This document shows, piece by piece, positions 51,750 to 60,741 of a stretch of DNA of 64,000 nucleotides. A program made the translations under genes and the position numbers. The notes beneath the pieces are model-generated. The model saw nothing but the letters and a program-made list of their open reading frames with translations, was not told the DNA's origin and ran no database searches. Source of the DNA: Comamonadaceae bacterium OTU4NAUVB1. GTDB lineage: Bacteria; Pseudomonadota; Gammaproteobacteria; Burkholderiales; Burkholderiaceae_C. How positions within the stretch are numbered: the first letter of the stretch is position 1; every line of letters begins with the position of its first letter. The DNA is taken from the NCBI GenBank assembly GCA_024372625.1, contig CP099604.1, forward strand, positions 62,001 through 126,000, given 5' to 3'.

Positions 51750-53012
51750 ATGTCCGACACCCCGATCCAGTGGATCGCGGCAGCCATCTTCGCTGTCGCC
51801 TTGCTGCACACCTTCAGCGCCAAGCAGTTCGAGCGCCTTTCCCATCGCTACCCGCGCCATGCCGGCCTGTTTCACCTGCTCGGCGAGGTCGAGGTCGTCT
51901 TCGGGTTCTGGGCCATCGTCCTGGTCGTCTTGATGGCGGTCGTCGTCGGCGGCGGCAGTGCCCTGGACTATGCGGAGTCCCGCAACTACACCGAACCGCT
52001 CTTCGTCTTCGTGGTGATGGTGATCGCGGCGTCGCGTCCCGTGCTGCGCACCGTGATGTCGCTGGTCGATGCCCTCGCGCGCATCGCGCCGGTTCGCACG
52101 CCGCTCGCGACGGCCTGGCTGGGGCTGGCCGCCGTCCCCCTGCTCGGCTCGCTGATCACGGAGCCCGCCGCCATGACGATCGCCGCGCTGATGCTCGCGC
52201 CGCAGATCTTCCGGCCCGACGTGCCCGAACGCCTGAAGTATCTGGCGCTCGGCGTGCTCTTCGTCAACGTCTCCATCGGCGGGACGCTCACGTCGTATGC
52301 CGCGCCGCCGGTGCTGATGGTGGCGACCACCTGGCAGTGGGACAGCGCGTTCATGCTGGCCACGTTCGGCTGGAAGGCGGCGCTGGCCGTGCTGCTGAAC
52401 GCCACGCTCGCCACCGGCATCCTGCGCCGGCATCTGCGGCCCGCGCCGGCGGGCGAGGGGGCCGTGCCGGCGCACGCCCGCATGCCGCTGTCGGTGGTCG
52501 CCGTCCACCTGGCGCTGCTGGCCGGGGTGGTGCTCTTCGCCCACCATCCGGTCGTGTTCCTCGGCCTCTTCCTGATGTTCCTCGGTTTCACCCAGGCCTA
52601 CGAGCGTCACCAGAGTCCGCTCATCCTGAAGGAGGCGCTGCTGGTCGGGTTCTTCCTGGCGGGGCTGGTGGTGCTGGGTGGCATGCAGCAATGGTGGCTC
52701 CAGCCGATCGTCTCCGGACTCGCACCCGTGGCGCTGTTCGTGGGCGCGCTCGGACTCACCGCCATCACCGACAACGCCGCGCTGACCTACCTGGGCTCGC
52801 TGATCGTCGGCATTTCCGACCCGTCGAAGTACATGCTCGTCGCGGGTGCCGTGGCGGGGGGCGGACTGACCGTGATCGCCAACGCCCCCAATCCCGCGGG
52901 CGTGGCGTTGCTCAAGCGCGGCTTCGCCGACGAGACCATCGGCGCGGGCGGCCTGCTGCTCGGCGCGCTGGGCCCGACCTGCGTCGCGGCGGCAGCGTTC
53001 ATGTTCCTCTGA
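51750..53012 (+). CDS. putative Na+/H+ antiporter (membrane protein)
   Basis: The product has 420 residues with about eleven hydrophobic segments. Polar, conserved-looking stretches sit inside the membrane part: GSLITEPAAMTIAALMLAP, NVSIGGTLTSYAAPPVLMVA, TAITDNAALTYLGSLIVG and IANAPNPAGVALLKRGF. These match the 'putative Na+/H+ antiporter' family (DUF1504-like) related to the ion transporter superfamily with arsenite/Na pumps. The ion is inferred. The 236 bp before it shows no gene. ATG at 51750 is preceded by AGGAACC. Confidence 0.85.
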   Translation: MSDTPIQWIAAAIFAVALLHTFSAKQFERLSHRYPRHAGLFHLLGEVEVVFGFWAIVLVVLMAVVVGGGSALDYAESRNYTEPLFVFVVMVIAASRPVLRTVMSLVDALARIAPVRTPLATAWLGLAAVPLLGSLITEPAAMTIAALMLAPQIFRPDVPERLKYLALGVLFVNVSIGGTLTSYAAPPVLMVATTWQWDSAFMLATFGWKAALAVLLNATLATGILRRHLRPAPAGEGAVPAHARMPLSVVAVHLALLAGVVLFAHHPVVFLGLFLMFLGFTQAYERHQSPLILKEALLVGFFLAGLVVLGGMQQWWLQPIVSGLAPVALFVGALGLTAITDNAALTYLGSLIVGISDPSKYMLVAGAVAGGGLTVIANAPNPAGVALLKRGFADETIGAGGLLLGALGPTCVAAAAFMFL

Positions 53013-53082
53013 AGGCGCGCCCGCTGGCCGTGCCTCAGGCCACGAACGTGCAGACCGACGCGAAGGTGCGCGCGTCCATGTT

Positions 53083-53300
53083 GGTGCGCCTTCGGGCGGC
53101 GCCAAGACGCCCAAGCCGCTGCTGGACCGCTGGAACACCGAGATCGTCAAGGTGCTCAACACCCCGGACGTGCGCAGAACCTGCTCAAGCACGGCCAGAC
53201 CGCGGGCCCGACCAGCCGCGAGGAACTCGGCAAGTTCATCGCGGAGGAGAACGTCAAGTGGGGCCGGATCATCCGCGAACGCAAGATCACGGCCGACTGA
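53083..53300 (+). pseudogene. remnant of a Bug/TctC receptor gene (C-terminal fragment, frameshifted)
   Basis: Translation of 53101-53175 gives AKTPKPLLDRWNTEIVKVLN then TPDVR; after a one-base shift at about 53175 it continues as NLLKHGQTAGPTSREELGKF and ends KWGRIIRERKITAD before TGA at 53298-53300. This is the canonical C-terminus of a Bug receptor (P-LLDRWN-EIVK-L--PDV---L...G), here in two frames and without the N-terminal 250 residues. So it is the decayed tail of a lost receptor gene, following the antiporter by 70 bp. Confidence 0.85.
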
Positions 53301-53398
53301 GCATCGCGGCCGGCCGCGCCGGCCCGACCGGAATCCAGGCGCGGTCGACCGCCACCCGGTGCGCCGGGCGTTCCCGCGCGCGCCGGGCGGACCGCGCT

Positions 53399-53749
53399 TC
53401 AGCGCGGCCGGCCCAGCATCGCGCCGGGGGGCAGCACCGCGCACTTCACGCCCGCGCGGACGATCTCCAGCGGAATGACGGGGTCGCGCACCTCGGCGGC
53501 CACCCGCGCCAGATCGAGCAAGGTCAGGGACACGCTGCCGCGGTCCATCGCGCGGTAGGTGCTGGCCGCCCGGTTCAGGGCCTGCAGCTGGGAAAAGGAC
53601 AGCCGTTCGGACAGGCTATCGCCGACGCATTCGGCCTTGTCGGGGGGAACGCCGTACCGCTCGAGCGCACTGGCGATGCGTTGCGAGGCGCAACCCGCGC
53701 TCAGGAGCAGGACGATGGCGGCGCAGGCAGTGACGCGCGTCTTTTTCAT
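53399..53749 (-). CDS. small lipoprotein, hypothetical
   Basis: The product has 116 residues. A signal sequence (MKKTRVTACAAIVLLLSAGC) ends with lipobox LSAG-Cys20, so it is lipid-anchored. The mature part is soluble and helical, with two further cysteines (KAECVGD and VKCAVLP) that may form a disulfide. No known domain. It is followed leftward by the convergent Bug remnant. The spacing from the downstream membrane-protein gene is 167 bp, so it may be separately transcribed. Confidence 0.75.
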   Translation of the reverse strand: MKKTRVTACAAIVLLLSAGCASQRIASALERYGVPPDKAECVGDSLSERLSFSQLQALNRAASTYRAMDRGSVSLTLLDLARVAAEVRDPVIPLEIVRAGVKCAVLPPGAMLGRPR

Positions 53750-53916
53750 GGGATGGGTTGGAGATCGGTGAGGCGCGGCGGAGCGCCGGGAGGTCTGCGC
53801 GTGCCGCCGCGCCGGCGGCGTGCCGACGCTCGGGCCTCGGACCCCCACGCGGGCGTCGAGGTCCGCCGCGTGGTCGCTCGCCGATGGCGGTCGGCGATCC
53901 GGGCTCCGGCCGCTGC

Positions 53917-54924
53917 TCATGCCGTCGCGTGCGACGCGGCCGTCTCCAGGCGCAGCGCGGTGCGTCGCCCCAGGAAGCCGGCGGCGGCCGAGATGGCGAG
54001 GCCCAGCAGCATGACCGCCACGCCGGCCCAGGCCGCCTGGCTCACCGCCTTGGCAGCGGCATCGCCCGCTTCGCGTGCCTTCTGTTCCGCCTGCGCCTTC
54101 AGCTGGTCGTACTTGGCGACGGCTTGCTCGTACGTGCGCTGATAGTTCGACGCGATCGCTTCGGCCTCCGCGCGACCCTTGCCGGTGCGCGCGGCGATGA
54201 TGTTGACCAGGGCTTCCTTGTCCGCCGCGTCCAGGCCGGGTTCGGCCTTGTTGCGCAGGCGCTCGAAGAAGGCGCTCAGCTCGTTGCCCGCGTCCTGGGG
54301 CTTGGCGGTGGCGTCGCCGGCGGCGGCCTTGCCATCCTTGAGCGCCTCGCCGGCCTTGGACTTCAGCACCGCCGGATCGAGCTCGGCCTTGCCGGACTGG
54401 CGCAGCAGGGACTCGAGTTCCTTGCGGGCTTCGGAGAAATCGAAGTCGATGCCGTTCTTCTGCAATTGCTCCTTCACGCCCGACGCCATGCCCGGCGCGA
54501 CGGCGGCGACGCCCTGACCGGCCAGCGAGATGCCGCTGCCCGCCACGCGGGTGGCGGTGCCGACCACGCCGCCGGCCAGCGAGGACAGCGCGTAGACGGT
54601 GATCAGCGTGGTGACCGCCCAGCACAGCACGCCGTGCAGGACGCCCTTGCCCGGGGCCGCGCGGCCGGCGAAGAACGCACCGACGGCCAGCGCGAGCAGG
54701 GTCGAGACGCCGACCCACACGCCCGCGCCGGTGCCGAAGCCCGCCAGCGGGTTGCGCTCGCCCATCGCGTCGATGGAACCCGCACCGATGGCGGTGCCCA
54801 GGACGCCGAGGAACAGGTAGGTCACCAGGGCGAGGAAGAGGCCCGCCACGACGGCCCCCCAGGAGATGCGCGCGATGGGCGCGAGGCGCGGTGCCGTGAC
54901 GACGGCTTCGTTCGAATGGATCAT
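53917..54924 (-). CDS. membrane protein with long central helix, hypothetical
   Basis: The product has 335 residues. Three or four hydrophobic segments occupy about 20-145; then a charged, alanine-rich, probably coiled-coil stretch from about 150 to 295 (heptad-like, KAREAGDAAAKAV); a last hydrophobic helix is at 298-320. The order suggests an inner-membrane protein with a large helical domain. Resembles general-stress membrane proteins near CsbD in Burkholderiales. No enzymatic motif. It lies 21 bp after the CsbD-like gene, so probably the same operon. Confidence 0.72.
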   Translation of the reverse strand: MIHSNEAVVTAPRLAPIARISWGAVVAGLFLALVTYLFLGVLGTAIGAGSIDAMGERNPLAGFGTGAGVWVGVSTLLALAVGAFFAGRAAPGKGVLHGVLCWAVTTLITVYALSSLAGGVVGTATRVAGSGISLAGQGVAAVAPGMASGVKEQLQKNGIDFDFSEARKELESLLRQSGKAELDPAVLKSKAGEALKDGKAAAGDATAKPQDAGNELSAFFERLRNKAEPGLDAADKEALVNIIAARTGKGRAEAEAIASNYQRTYEQAVAKYDQLKAQAEQKAREAGDAAAKAVSQAAWAGVAVMLLGLAISAAAGFLGRRTALRLETAASHATA

Positions 54925-54945
54925 GGGGTCAGGTCCTCCGGCGCA

Positions 54946-55197
54946 TCAACGCTTGGCGGACCAGAGGGCCCCGAGGACGAAGCACGCGCCGGCGACGACG
55001 GCCACCGTCCCGACGGGGTTCTTCACGGCCGCCTCGCGCAAGGACTCGACGATCCGGCCGTAGCCGTACTGGGCACCGCCGGCGGCGCGGCGCGCCTTGC
55101 CGGCGTATTCGGTGCCGGTGTCGCCGGTGGCGGCGCCGAACGCTTCCTGCACGCGGCCGGCGATGTTTTGAAAAGCGCCTTCGGTCTTGTCGAACAT
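54946..55197 (-). CDS. CsbD-like/YjbJ-like stress protein with C-terminal membrane helix
   Basis: The product has 83 residues. The first half (MFDKTEGAFQNIAGRVQEAFG, GDTGTEYAGKARRAAGGAQ) has the CsbD-type repeats of Gly/Ala and basic residues. The C-terminal half has a hydrophobic helix (VGTVAVVAGACFVLGALW), unusual for the soluble CsbD proteins but seen in related Burkholderiales proteins. General stress function inferred. Ribosome site AGAAGAAA. First gene of the two-gene operon with the long membrane protein. Confidence 0.75.
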   Translation of the reverse strand: MFDKTEGAFQNIAGRVQEAFGAATGDTGTEYAGKARRAAGGAQYGYGRIVESLREAAVKNPVGTVAVVAGACFVLGALWSAKR

Positions 55198-55618
55198 GAT
55201 GATTTCTTCTGTGGATGGGTGGAATGGAAAAAAAAGCGACGTCGATGCGCGATACGGCTCTGCGGCCGCATTCGCACCCGTCGTCGATGCCTGGGCATCG
55301 CGCGCGGTCGTCGTGCGGAAGGCCGCGCGCATCGACGGCGGGTCCGGTGATCGTAAGCAGCGGATCGCGCGGTCCAGGCCTGCAGATGCACTAGGCGACG
55401 TAGTGCGTTTGAACCACTTCGTCCCGTTGCGGCCTCGACTTGTAGGCGCCGATCCTGGCGGCGGGTCGGCAATGTCCAATTGGGCGGGCGGCGACGCGCA
55501 TGGCCATTTGGATTCGGCAATCGTCGACTGGCGACTGGCAACTAGCGACGGTCAATTGGAGAGTGGCAATTGGCAACCGGCAATAGTGGACAAGTCCGCG
55601 CCGGGCGACCTGGGATCC
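55198..55618. promoter_or_regulatory. 421-bp intergenic region before the CsbD-like gene
   Basis: No gene is visible. From 55490 to 55590 it is AT-richer with several CAATTGG/GGCAAT elements, including GGCAATTG (55565-55572) and CGGCAATCG near 55517, shared with the catalase promoter region. A run of eight A residues at 55229-55236 lies shortly before the CsbD-like start. It probably holds the promoter of the stress operon. Confidence 0.4.
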
Positions 55619-56404
55619 TCAGAAATGGCGTGCCAGGGACAGTCGCAGCATGTTCTGCGCCGTGAAGTTGACTTTCGGATCCCACGCCGCCCGGGCCGAC
55701 CACGTCGGCCAGTCATACCCCAGGGACAGCCCGGTCCGGCGGATGAACCGACCCTCGACGGTGCCCTGCTTGGCGAGCAGGTCGACGATGAACCTGTCGC
55801 CCCCCGACAGCTTCTGGCGCCAGACCAGATGCACGTGCTGCTGGTCCGGTTGCGTCCGGTTGTCGCGCACCACCTGCAGCGTCATCGAGCTCGCCTCGCT
55901 CCAGCGAAGGCCGCCGTAGAGGGTGTAGGCATCGTTGGGATCGAAGTTCAGGTTGACGTAGGGGCGCAGGTTGGTGCGTCCCAGCCCCGCGCCCGCGAAC
56001 CAGCGCTCGCCCGCCTCGACGGCCAGCGCGCCACCCAGGAAGCCGCCCGACGCGGCCTGCAGCGAGGGCAGGATTCGCACGTCCCCCCACGTGAAGACGT
56101 CGTCCCAGCCGCCGCGCGGTTCCGAGAATCCCAGGGCCGGCGAGCGGAACTACCCCAGCCAGACATTGCCCTTGCCGTACGTGTAGCGCAGGTTGACGTC
56201 GAGGCCGGGGCCCGCGGGCATGCCGCCCCCCGCCATGCCGTAGGAACCCAGGGTGAGCTTGAACGGCTCCGGCCGGCCGGCCTCGACCGACTGGCCGGCT
56301 GGCACCTGGGCGCGCGCCGGCAGGCAGGTCCCGCCCAGCGCGCCGAGCGCCACGAGGGTCCCGACGGCCACGATGCCCGGCGGCCGGCCGTGTCGACGTC
56401 GCAT
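55619..56404 (-). pseudogene. outer-membrane beta-barrel protein interrupted by an in-frame amber stop
   Basis: The reading frame begins at 56404 with a signal peptide (LVALGALGGTCLPARA) and runs to TAG at 56152-56150. The same frame continues without shift to 55619, giving a 260-residue barrel ending LRLSLARHF with a C-terminal Phe. The residues around the stop are VWLG, stop, FRSPALGF; a single TGG (Trp) to TAG change would restore a full protein. Alternating hydrophobic strands (GLRWSEASSMTLQVVRDN; LSLGYDWPTWSARAAWD) support an outer-membrane protein. Could be a recent mutation or sequencing error. Confidence 0.75.
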
Positions 56405-56418
56405 CGGGTGCACGGGCG

Positions 56419-56619
56419 CTAGACCAGCGCCATCGCCTGCGCGGCCGACAGCACGTCCCCGAAGAAGGCGAACACCTGCGTGAGTTGCCGGTGCTGCAGG
56501 TCGAACAGGGCGTAGCCGACGGCGCTCGCGCCACCGTCCGGCCGCGGCGACTCGTCGCCGACGAACATCTCGATGACGTAGCAGAGCCCGAGCTGGATCT
56601 TCACGCAACCTCTGGTCAT
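56419..56619 (-). CDS. short hypothetical protein
   Basis: The frame gives 66 residues (start 56619, alternatively GTG a few codons later), with a mixed composition (YVIEMFVGDESPRPD, then FDLQHRQLTQVFAFFGD). It lies just upstream of the broken barrel gene on the same strand. There is no strong ribosome site and no recognisable family. The absence of arginine-rich nonsense makes it more plausible than the background frames, but it is weak. Confidence 0.4.
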   Translation of the reverse strand: MTRGCVKIQLGLCYVIEMFVGDESPRPDGGASAVGYALFDLQHRQLTQVFAFFGDVLSAAQAMALV

Positions 56620-56818
56620 TCGGGTCCGGGCTTTCTGGAACTTTGAACTTGGAAAAGGTGCTCGCGACACGCCGGAACCGCATCCTTCCGGGCCACCGGT
56701 CCACCGCATCCGGGGTCCGGCTGGCGAACGCGTCACGCGCGCCGCAGTGTCCGTGCCCAGGCTGAACCCCGGGTGAATGGCGCGTGGCCCGGGCACGACG
56801 CGGCGTCGCGCCGCGTGA

Positions 56819-57775
56819 CTACCCGGCCGGCCGCAGCCCCGCGAGGATGGCGTCGCGCAGTCCCGTGATGACCGCCTCCTTGGGCGAGCCTTTCAGCCAC
56901 GCCAGTCCCACCGGGGGCAGGGACCAGGGCAGGGCCTGCGGCAGCACCTCGCCGGCGCCGTCCTGCGCCACCGCCTGGGCGATGTCGTCCGGCAGGATGG
57001 TGACCCCGCGCGGCAGGCGTCGCAGCGCCGAGGCGATCGTGCGCACGGCGTAGGCCTCCAGCAGCGGCACCGGCGCCCGCTTGCCGGCACCGGAGAAGAG
57101 CGCGTCGATCACCTGGCGGATGGGGGTGTCGGCGGGCGGGAACAGCCAGTCCATGTCCGAGAGCTGCGCGATGTCGATGTGCGGGTAGCCGCCCAGCCGG
57201 GCCGCGCTGGGGCGGGCCACCACCAGGCGGGGCTGCTGCTGGTAGAGCAGCACCTGCTGGAGGTCGGCGTCGACCTCGGCCTGGGAGAACCGGCAGATGG
57301 CGCAGTCCAGCGAGCGTTCGTGCAGCGCACGCAGCAGGTTGCCGGTGAGGTCTTCCACCGACGCCACCCCGAGGCGTGGCTGGTAGGCGAAGAGGTGTTC
57401 CCAGGTGAGGTCGAGCACCCGGTCGGAGGCGTAGGGCAGCACCCCCAGCCGCAGGCGGCCCCGCCGCCCGACCCGCACGCCGTCGAGCTCCCGCACCAGC
57501 GCCTGGTTCTCCGCCACGGTGTGGCTGGCGCGGGCGATCACGAGTTCGCCCGCGACGGTGGGCGCCAGCCCCCGACCGGTCCGCACGAACAGCAGGGTGC
57601 CGAAGATCTCCTCGATGTCCGCCAGGGCCCGGGTCACGGTCGGCTGGCTGGTGCCCAGCATCTCCGCCACGCGGGTCACGGAGCGGTGTTGCGCCAGGGC
57701 GATCAGCAGGGTGTAGTGCCGCAGCTTGAGCCGGTTCTCCAGGGCATCGGGAAGGGGCGCGGGGCGCGGGCTCAT
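56819..57775 (-). CDS. LysR family transcriptional regulator (GGT cluster)
   Basis: The product has 318 residues. Winged helix at about 15-75 (LKLRHYTLLIALAQHRSVTRVAEMLGTSQPTVTRALADIE) followed by an effector domain (GRLRLGVLPYASDRVLDLTWEHLFAY). The N-terminal style is that of GbpR/CysB-like LysR proteins. It diverges from the gamma-glutamyltransferase-family gene with 101 bp between starts and an 8-bp perfect inverted repeat between them, and so should control that operon. Confidence 0.92.
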   Translation of the reverse strand: MSPRPAPLPDALENRLKLRHYTLLIALAQHRSVTRVAEMLGTSQPTVTRALADIEEIFGTLLFVRTGRGLAPTVAGELVIARASHTVAENQALVRELDGVRVGRRGRLRLGVLPYASDRVLDLTWEHLFAYQPRLGVASVEDLTGNLLRALHERSLDCAICRFSQAEVDADLQQVLLYQQQPRLVVARPSAARLGGYPHIDIAQLSDMDWLFPPADTPIRQVIDALFSGAGKRAPVPLLEAYAVRTIASALRRLPRGVTILPDDIAQAVAQDGAGEVLPQALPWSLPPVGLAWLKGSPKEAVITGLRDAILAGLRPAG

Positions 57776-57796
57776 GGGTGGGCGAGGTATAGCAAT

Positions 57797-57818
57797 CCAT
57801 GCATTCTGTCATGCATGG
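57797..57818. promoter_or_regulatory. perfect inverted repeat in the LysR/GGT divergent promoter
   Basis: CCATGCAT-TCTGTC-ATGCATGG: 8-bp arms and a 6-bp spacer, in the 101-bp gap between the LysR gene and the GGT-family gene. It contains the T-N11-A spacing typical of LysR recognition sites (T at 57800, A at 57812). Most likely the LysR binding site. Confidence 0.65.
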
Positions 57819-57876
57819 ACATGCCCCCTGGTCTATTTCATGCTTCACGTTTTCCACGCCGTCCGACCGCATCCCC

Positions 57877-59715
57877 ATGAGCACTTTCACCACCCGTCCC
57901 GAGATCACCGGCACCTTCGGCGTCGTTTCGTCCACCCACTGGCTCGCCTCGCAGACGGCGATGGGCGTGCTCGAGCGCGGGGGCAACGCCTTCGACGCGG
58001 CGGTGGCCGGCGGCTTCGTGCTGCAGATGGTCGAGCCGCACCTGAACGGTCCGGGTGGCGAGGTGCCGCTGCTGCTGTGGAGCGAGGCCGAGCAGCGCAT
58101 GCTCGCCGTCAACGGCCAGGGCGTGGCGCCGGCCGAGGCCTCGGTGACGACGTTCCGGCGCCTGGGGTTCGAACAGGTGCCCGGCATCGGCCTGCTCCCG
58201 GCGACCGTGCCGGGTGCCTTCGGGGCCTGGATGCGCGTGCTGCGCGACCACGGCACCTGGTCGCTCGCCGAGGTGCTGGCACCGGCGATCGCCTGTGCGC
58301 GCGACGGTTTCCCGCTGATCGAACGCGCCGTCCAGGCGATCTACGCGGTCCAGGACCTGTTCCGCACGCAATGGACGTCGTCGGCCGAGACCTGGCTGCC
58401 CGACGGCCGGGTGCCCGCGCCCGGCGCGCTGTTCTGCCTGCCGGTGCTGGCCGCCACCTACGAGCGGCTGATCGACGAGGCGCAGCGGCGCGGACCGGGG
58501 CGCACCGCGGAGATCGACGCCGCGGTGGACATCTGGTATCGCGGCTTCGTCGCCAGGGCGATCGATCGCTACTACCGCACCGCCGAAGTCCGCGACACCA
58601 GCGGGGAGCGCCACGGCGGCCTGCTGCGCTACGACGACATGGCCAACTGGCGCGCCAGCGTCGAGTCGCCGCTGACGATGGACTTCGGCCGCTACACCCT
58701 GGCCAAGTGCGGCTTCTGGAGCCAGGGTCCGGCCTTCCTGCAGCAGATCGGCATGCTGCGCCACGCCGGGCTGGAACGCCACGCGCCGCACACCGCCGGC
58801 TTCGTGCACCGCATCGCCGAAGCCGCCAAGCTCGCCATGGCCGACCGTGCCGCCTGGTATGGCGCCGCGCCGGGTGCTTCGCCCGACGCGCAGGCCGCGC
58901 TGCTGGGCGACGACTACCTGCGCGCGCGCTGGGCCGAGACCGGCGAACGCGCCTCGGCCGACTTCCGGCCCGGCCACCCCGGGGGCCGCGCGCCGCGCCT
59001 GCCGGACCTCGCCGTGGCGCAGCGCACCGTCGAGTCCGCCGACCTGCGCTTCGGCATCGGCGAGCCGACCTTCGCCGCGCTGCCGCCGGTGGCGGAGTGG
59101 GCCGAGCGCGAGGTCTTCGTCGGCGACACCTGCCACATCGACGTGATCGACCGGCACGGCAACATGGCCGCCGCCACCCCGTCGGGCGGCTGGCTGTCGT
59201 CCAGCCCGACCGTTCCGGCGCTCGGCTTCGCCATCAACACCCGCCTGCAGATGACCTGGATGGACGAGGGCCTGCCCAACACCGTGACGCCCGGCGTGCT
59301 GCCCTGCACCACGCTGTCGCCGTCGATGGCGCTGCGCGACGGGCGTCCCTACATGGCCTTCGGCACGCCCGGGGGCGATCAGCAGGACCAGTGGTCGCCG
59401 GCGTTCTTCCTGCGCCACGCGGTCCACGGCATGAACCTGCAGCAGGCCATCGACGCGCCGGCCTGGCACGTCGACCACTTCCCCGCCTCGTTCTGGCCGC
59501 GCCAGACCACCCTCAACCGCCTGAGCATCGAATCGCGTTTCGATCCGGCGGTGATCGAGGCCCTGCGCGCCGCGGGCCACGAGGTGCGGGTGGGCGAGCC
59601 GTGGTCCGAGAGCCGCCTGTCGGCCTGCACCCAGGAGCGCGACGCCCGGGGCCGGCTCGTGCTGCGGGCGGCCGCCAACCCGCGCGGCATGCAGGGCTAC
59701 GCGGTCGGCCGCTGA
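57877..59715 (+). CDS. gamma-glutamyltransferase family N-terminal-nucleophile hydrolase
   Basis: The product has 612 residues, somewhat longer than typical GGT (about 580). The family hallmarks are VSSTHWLASQTAMGVLERGGNAFDAAVAGGFVLQMVEPHLNGPGG and a self-cleavage Thr418 in VGDTCHIDVIDRHGNMAAATPSGGW, which would become the N-terminal nucleophile. Unlike periplasmic GGTs it has no signal peptide, resembling cytoplasmic relatives such as oxamate amidohydrolase. So it probably hydrolyses an amide, but the substrate is unknown. A Bug receptor and a GAF protein follow it, 60 bp apart and then overlapping. Confidence 0.9.
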   Translation: MSTFTTRPEITGTFGVVSSTHWLASQTAMGVLERGGNAFDAAVAGGFVLQMVEPHLNGPGGEVPLLLWSEAEQRMLAVNGQGVAPAEASVTTFRRLGFEQVPGIGLLPATVPGAFGAWMRVLRDHGTWSLAEVLAPAIACARDGFPLIERAVQAIYAVQDLFRTQWTSSAETWLPDGRVPAPGALFCLPVLAATYERLIDEAQRRGPGRTAEIDAAVDIWYRGFVARAIDRYYRTAEVRDTSGERHGGLLRYDDMANWRASVESPLTMDFGRYTLAKCGFWSQGPAFLQQIGMLRHAGLERHAPHTAGFVHRIAEAAKLAMADRAAWYGAAPGASPDAQAALLGDDYLRARWAETGERASADFRPGHPGGRAPRLPDLAVAQRTVESADLRFGIGEPTFAALPPVAEWAEREVFVGDTCHIDVIDRHGNMAAATPSGGWLSSSPTVPALGFAINTRLQMTWMDEGLPNTVTPGVLPCTTLSPSMALRDGRPYMAFGTPGGDQQDQWSPAFFLRHAVHGMNLQQAIDAPAWHVDHFPASFWPRQTTLNRLSIESRFDPAVIEALRAAGHEVRVGEPWSESRLSACTQERDARGRLVLRAAANPRGMQGYAVGR

Positions 59716-59775
59716 ACCGTTTTCCGCCGTCCTCCTCCGTTTTCCTCCACTTCAACTTCCACTTCGAGCTTTTCC

Positions 59776-60741
59776 ATGACGTCCATCCTCCGACGCGGCC
59801 TGCTGGCCGCCGCGCTCCTCGGCACCGCCGGCCTGGCCCTCGCGGCCTATCCCGAGAAGACCATCACCCTGATCGTGCCCTGGGCCGCCGGCGGTTCCAC
59901 CGACATCCTGGCGCGCGCCCTGGCGGAGCAGCTGACCCGGTCGATGGGCCAGCCGGTGATCGTCGACAACCGCGCGGGCGCCTCCGGCAACATCGGCTCC
60001 AATTTCGTCGCCAAGGCCCGCCCGGACGGCTACACCCTGCTGGTGGGCTCCATGAGCACCCACGCGATGAACCCCGCGATGATGGAGAAGATGCCCTTCC
60101 GGGGCGTCGAGGACTTCACGCCCATCGCGCAGATGGCCAACGTCGTCAACACGCTGGTGGTCAGCAACGCCGTGCCGGCGAAGACCGTCCGGGAATTCAT
60201 CGCCTACGCCAAGGCCAATCCCGGCAAGCTGAACTACGCCAGCGCGGGCCCCGGCTCCACCAACCACCTGAGCGCGGTGCTGTTCGAAAAGGCGGCCGGT
60301 ATCCAGATGGTGCACGTGCCCTACAAGGGGGGCGCGCCGGCGGTGCTCGACACCGTGGCGGACCAGACCCAGGTGCTGTTCTCGGCCGGCACCCAGACGC
60401 TGCCGCACGTGAAGGCCGGCAAGCTGAAGCTGCTGGCCGTCACCGAGGCCAAGCGTTCGCCCCTGCTGCCCGACGTCCCCGCCGTGGCCGAGACCCTGCC
60501 CGGCTACGAGCTGAGCGTGTGGTACGGCCTGTTCGGCCCCGCCGGCATGCCCGGCGACCTGGTCGCACGGCTGAACCAGGCGACCAACGCCGCGCTGGCG
60601 GACCCCGCCGTCCGCACCCGCATGGAGGGCATCGGCGTCGAGGTCGTCCAGACCACGCCCGCGCTGTTCGCCGACACCCTGAGGAAGGACGCCGAGCGTT
60701 ACGGCAAGACCATCCGCGACCTGGGCATCAAGAATGAATGA
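59776..60741 (+). CDS. Bug/TctC family receptor, GGT cluster
   Basis: The product has 321 residues. Short signal peptide (about 1-23, ending LALA). Mature domain: YPEKTITLIVPWAAGGSTDILARALAEQL, GQPVIVDNRAGASGNIGSNFVAKARPDGYTLL and MVHVPYKGGAPAVLDTVADQTQV. Ligand likely the amide or carboxylate handled by the GGT-family enzyme. Overlaps the GAF gene by 8 bp. No TctA/B nearby. Confidence 0.93.
   Translation: MTSILRRGLLAAALLGTAGLALAAYPEKTITLIVPWAAGGSTDILARALAEQLTRSMGQPVIVDNRAGASGNIGSNFVAKARPDGYTLLVGSMSTHAMNPAMMEKMPFRGVEDFTPIAQMANVVNTLVVSNAVPAKTVREFIAYAKANPGKLNYASAGPGSTNHLSAVLFEKAAGIQMVHVPYKGGAPAVLDTVADQTQVLFSAGTQTLPHVKAGKLKLLAVTEAKRSPLLPDVPAVAETLPGYELSVWYGLFGPAGMPGDLVARLNQATNAALADPAVRTRMEGIGVEVVQTTPALFADTLRKDAERYGKTIRDLGIKNE

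Noticed and set aside
57838-59580. A 580-codon minus-strand frame opposite the GGT-family gene.
   Set aside because: It mirrors the codon bias of the sense gene, has low-complexity Arg/Gly/Val content and no recognisable family.
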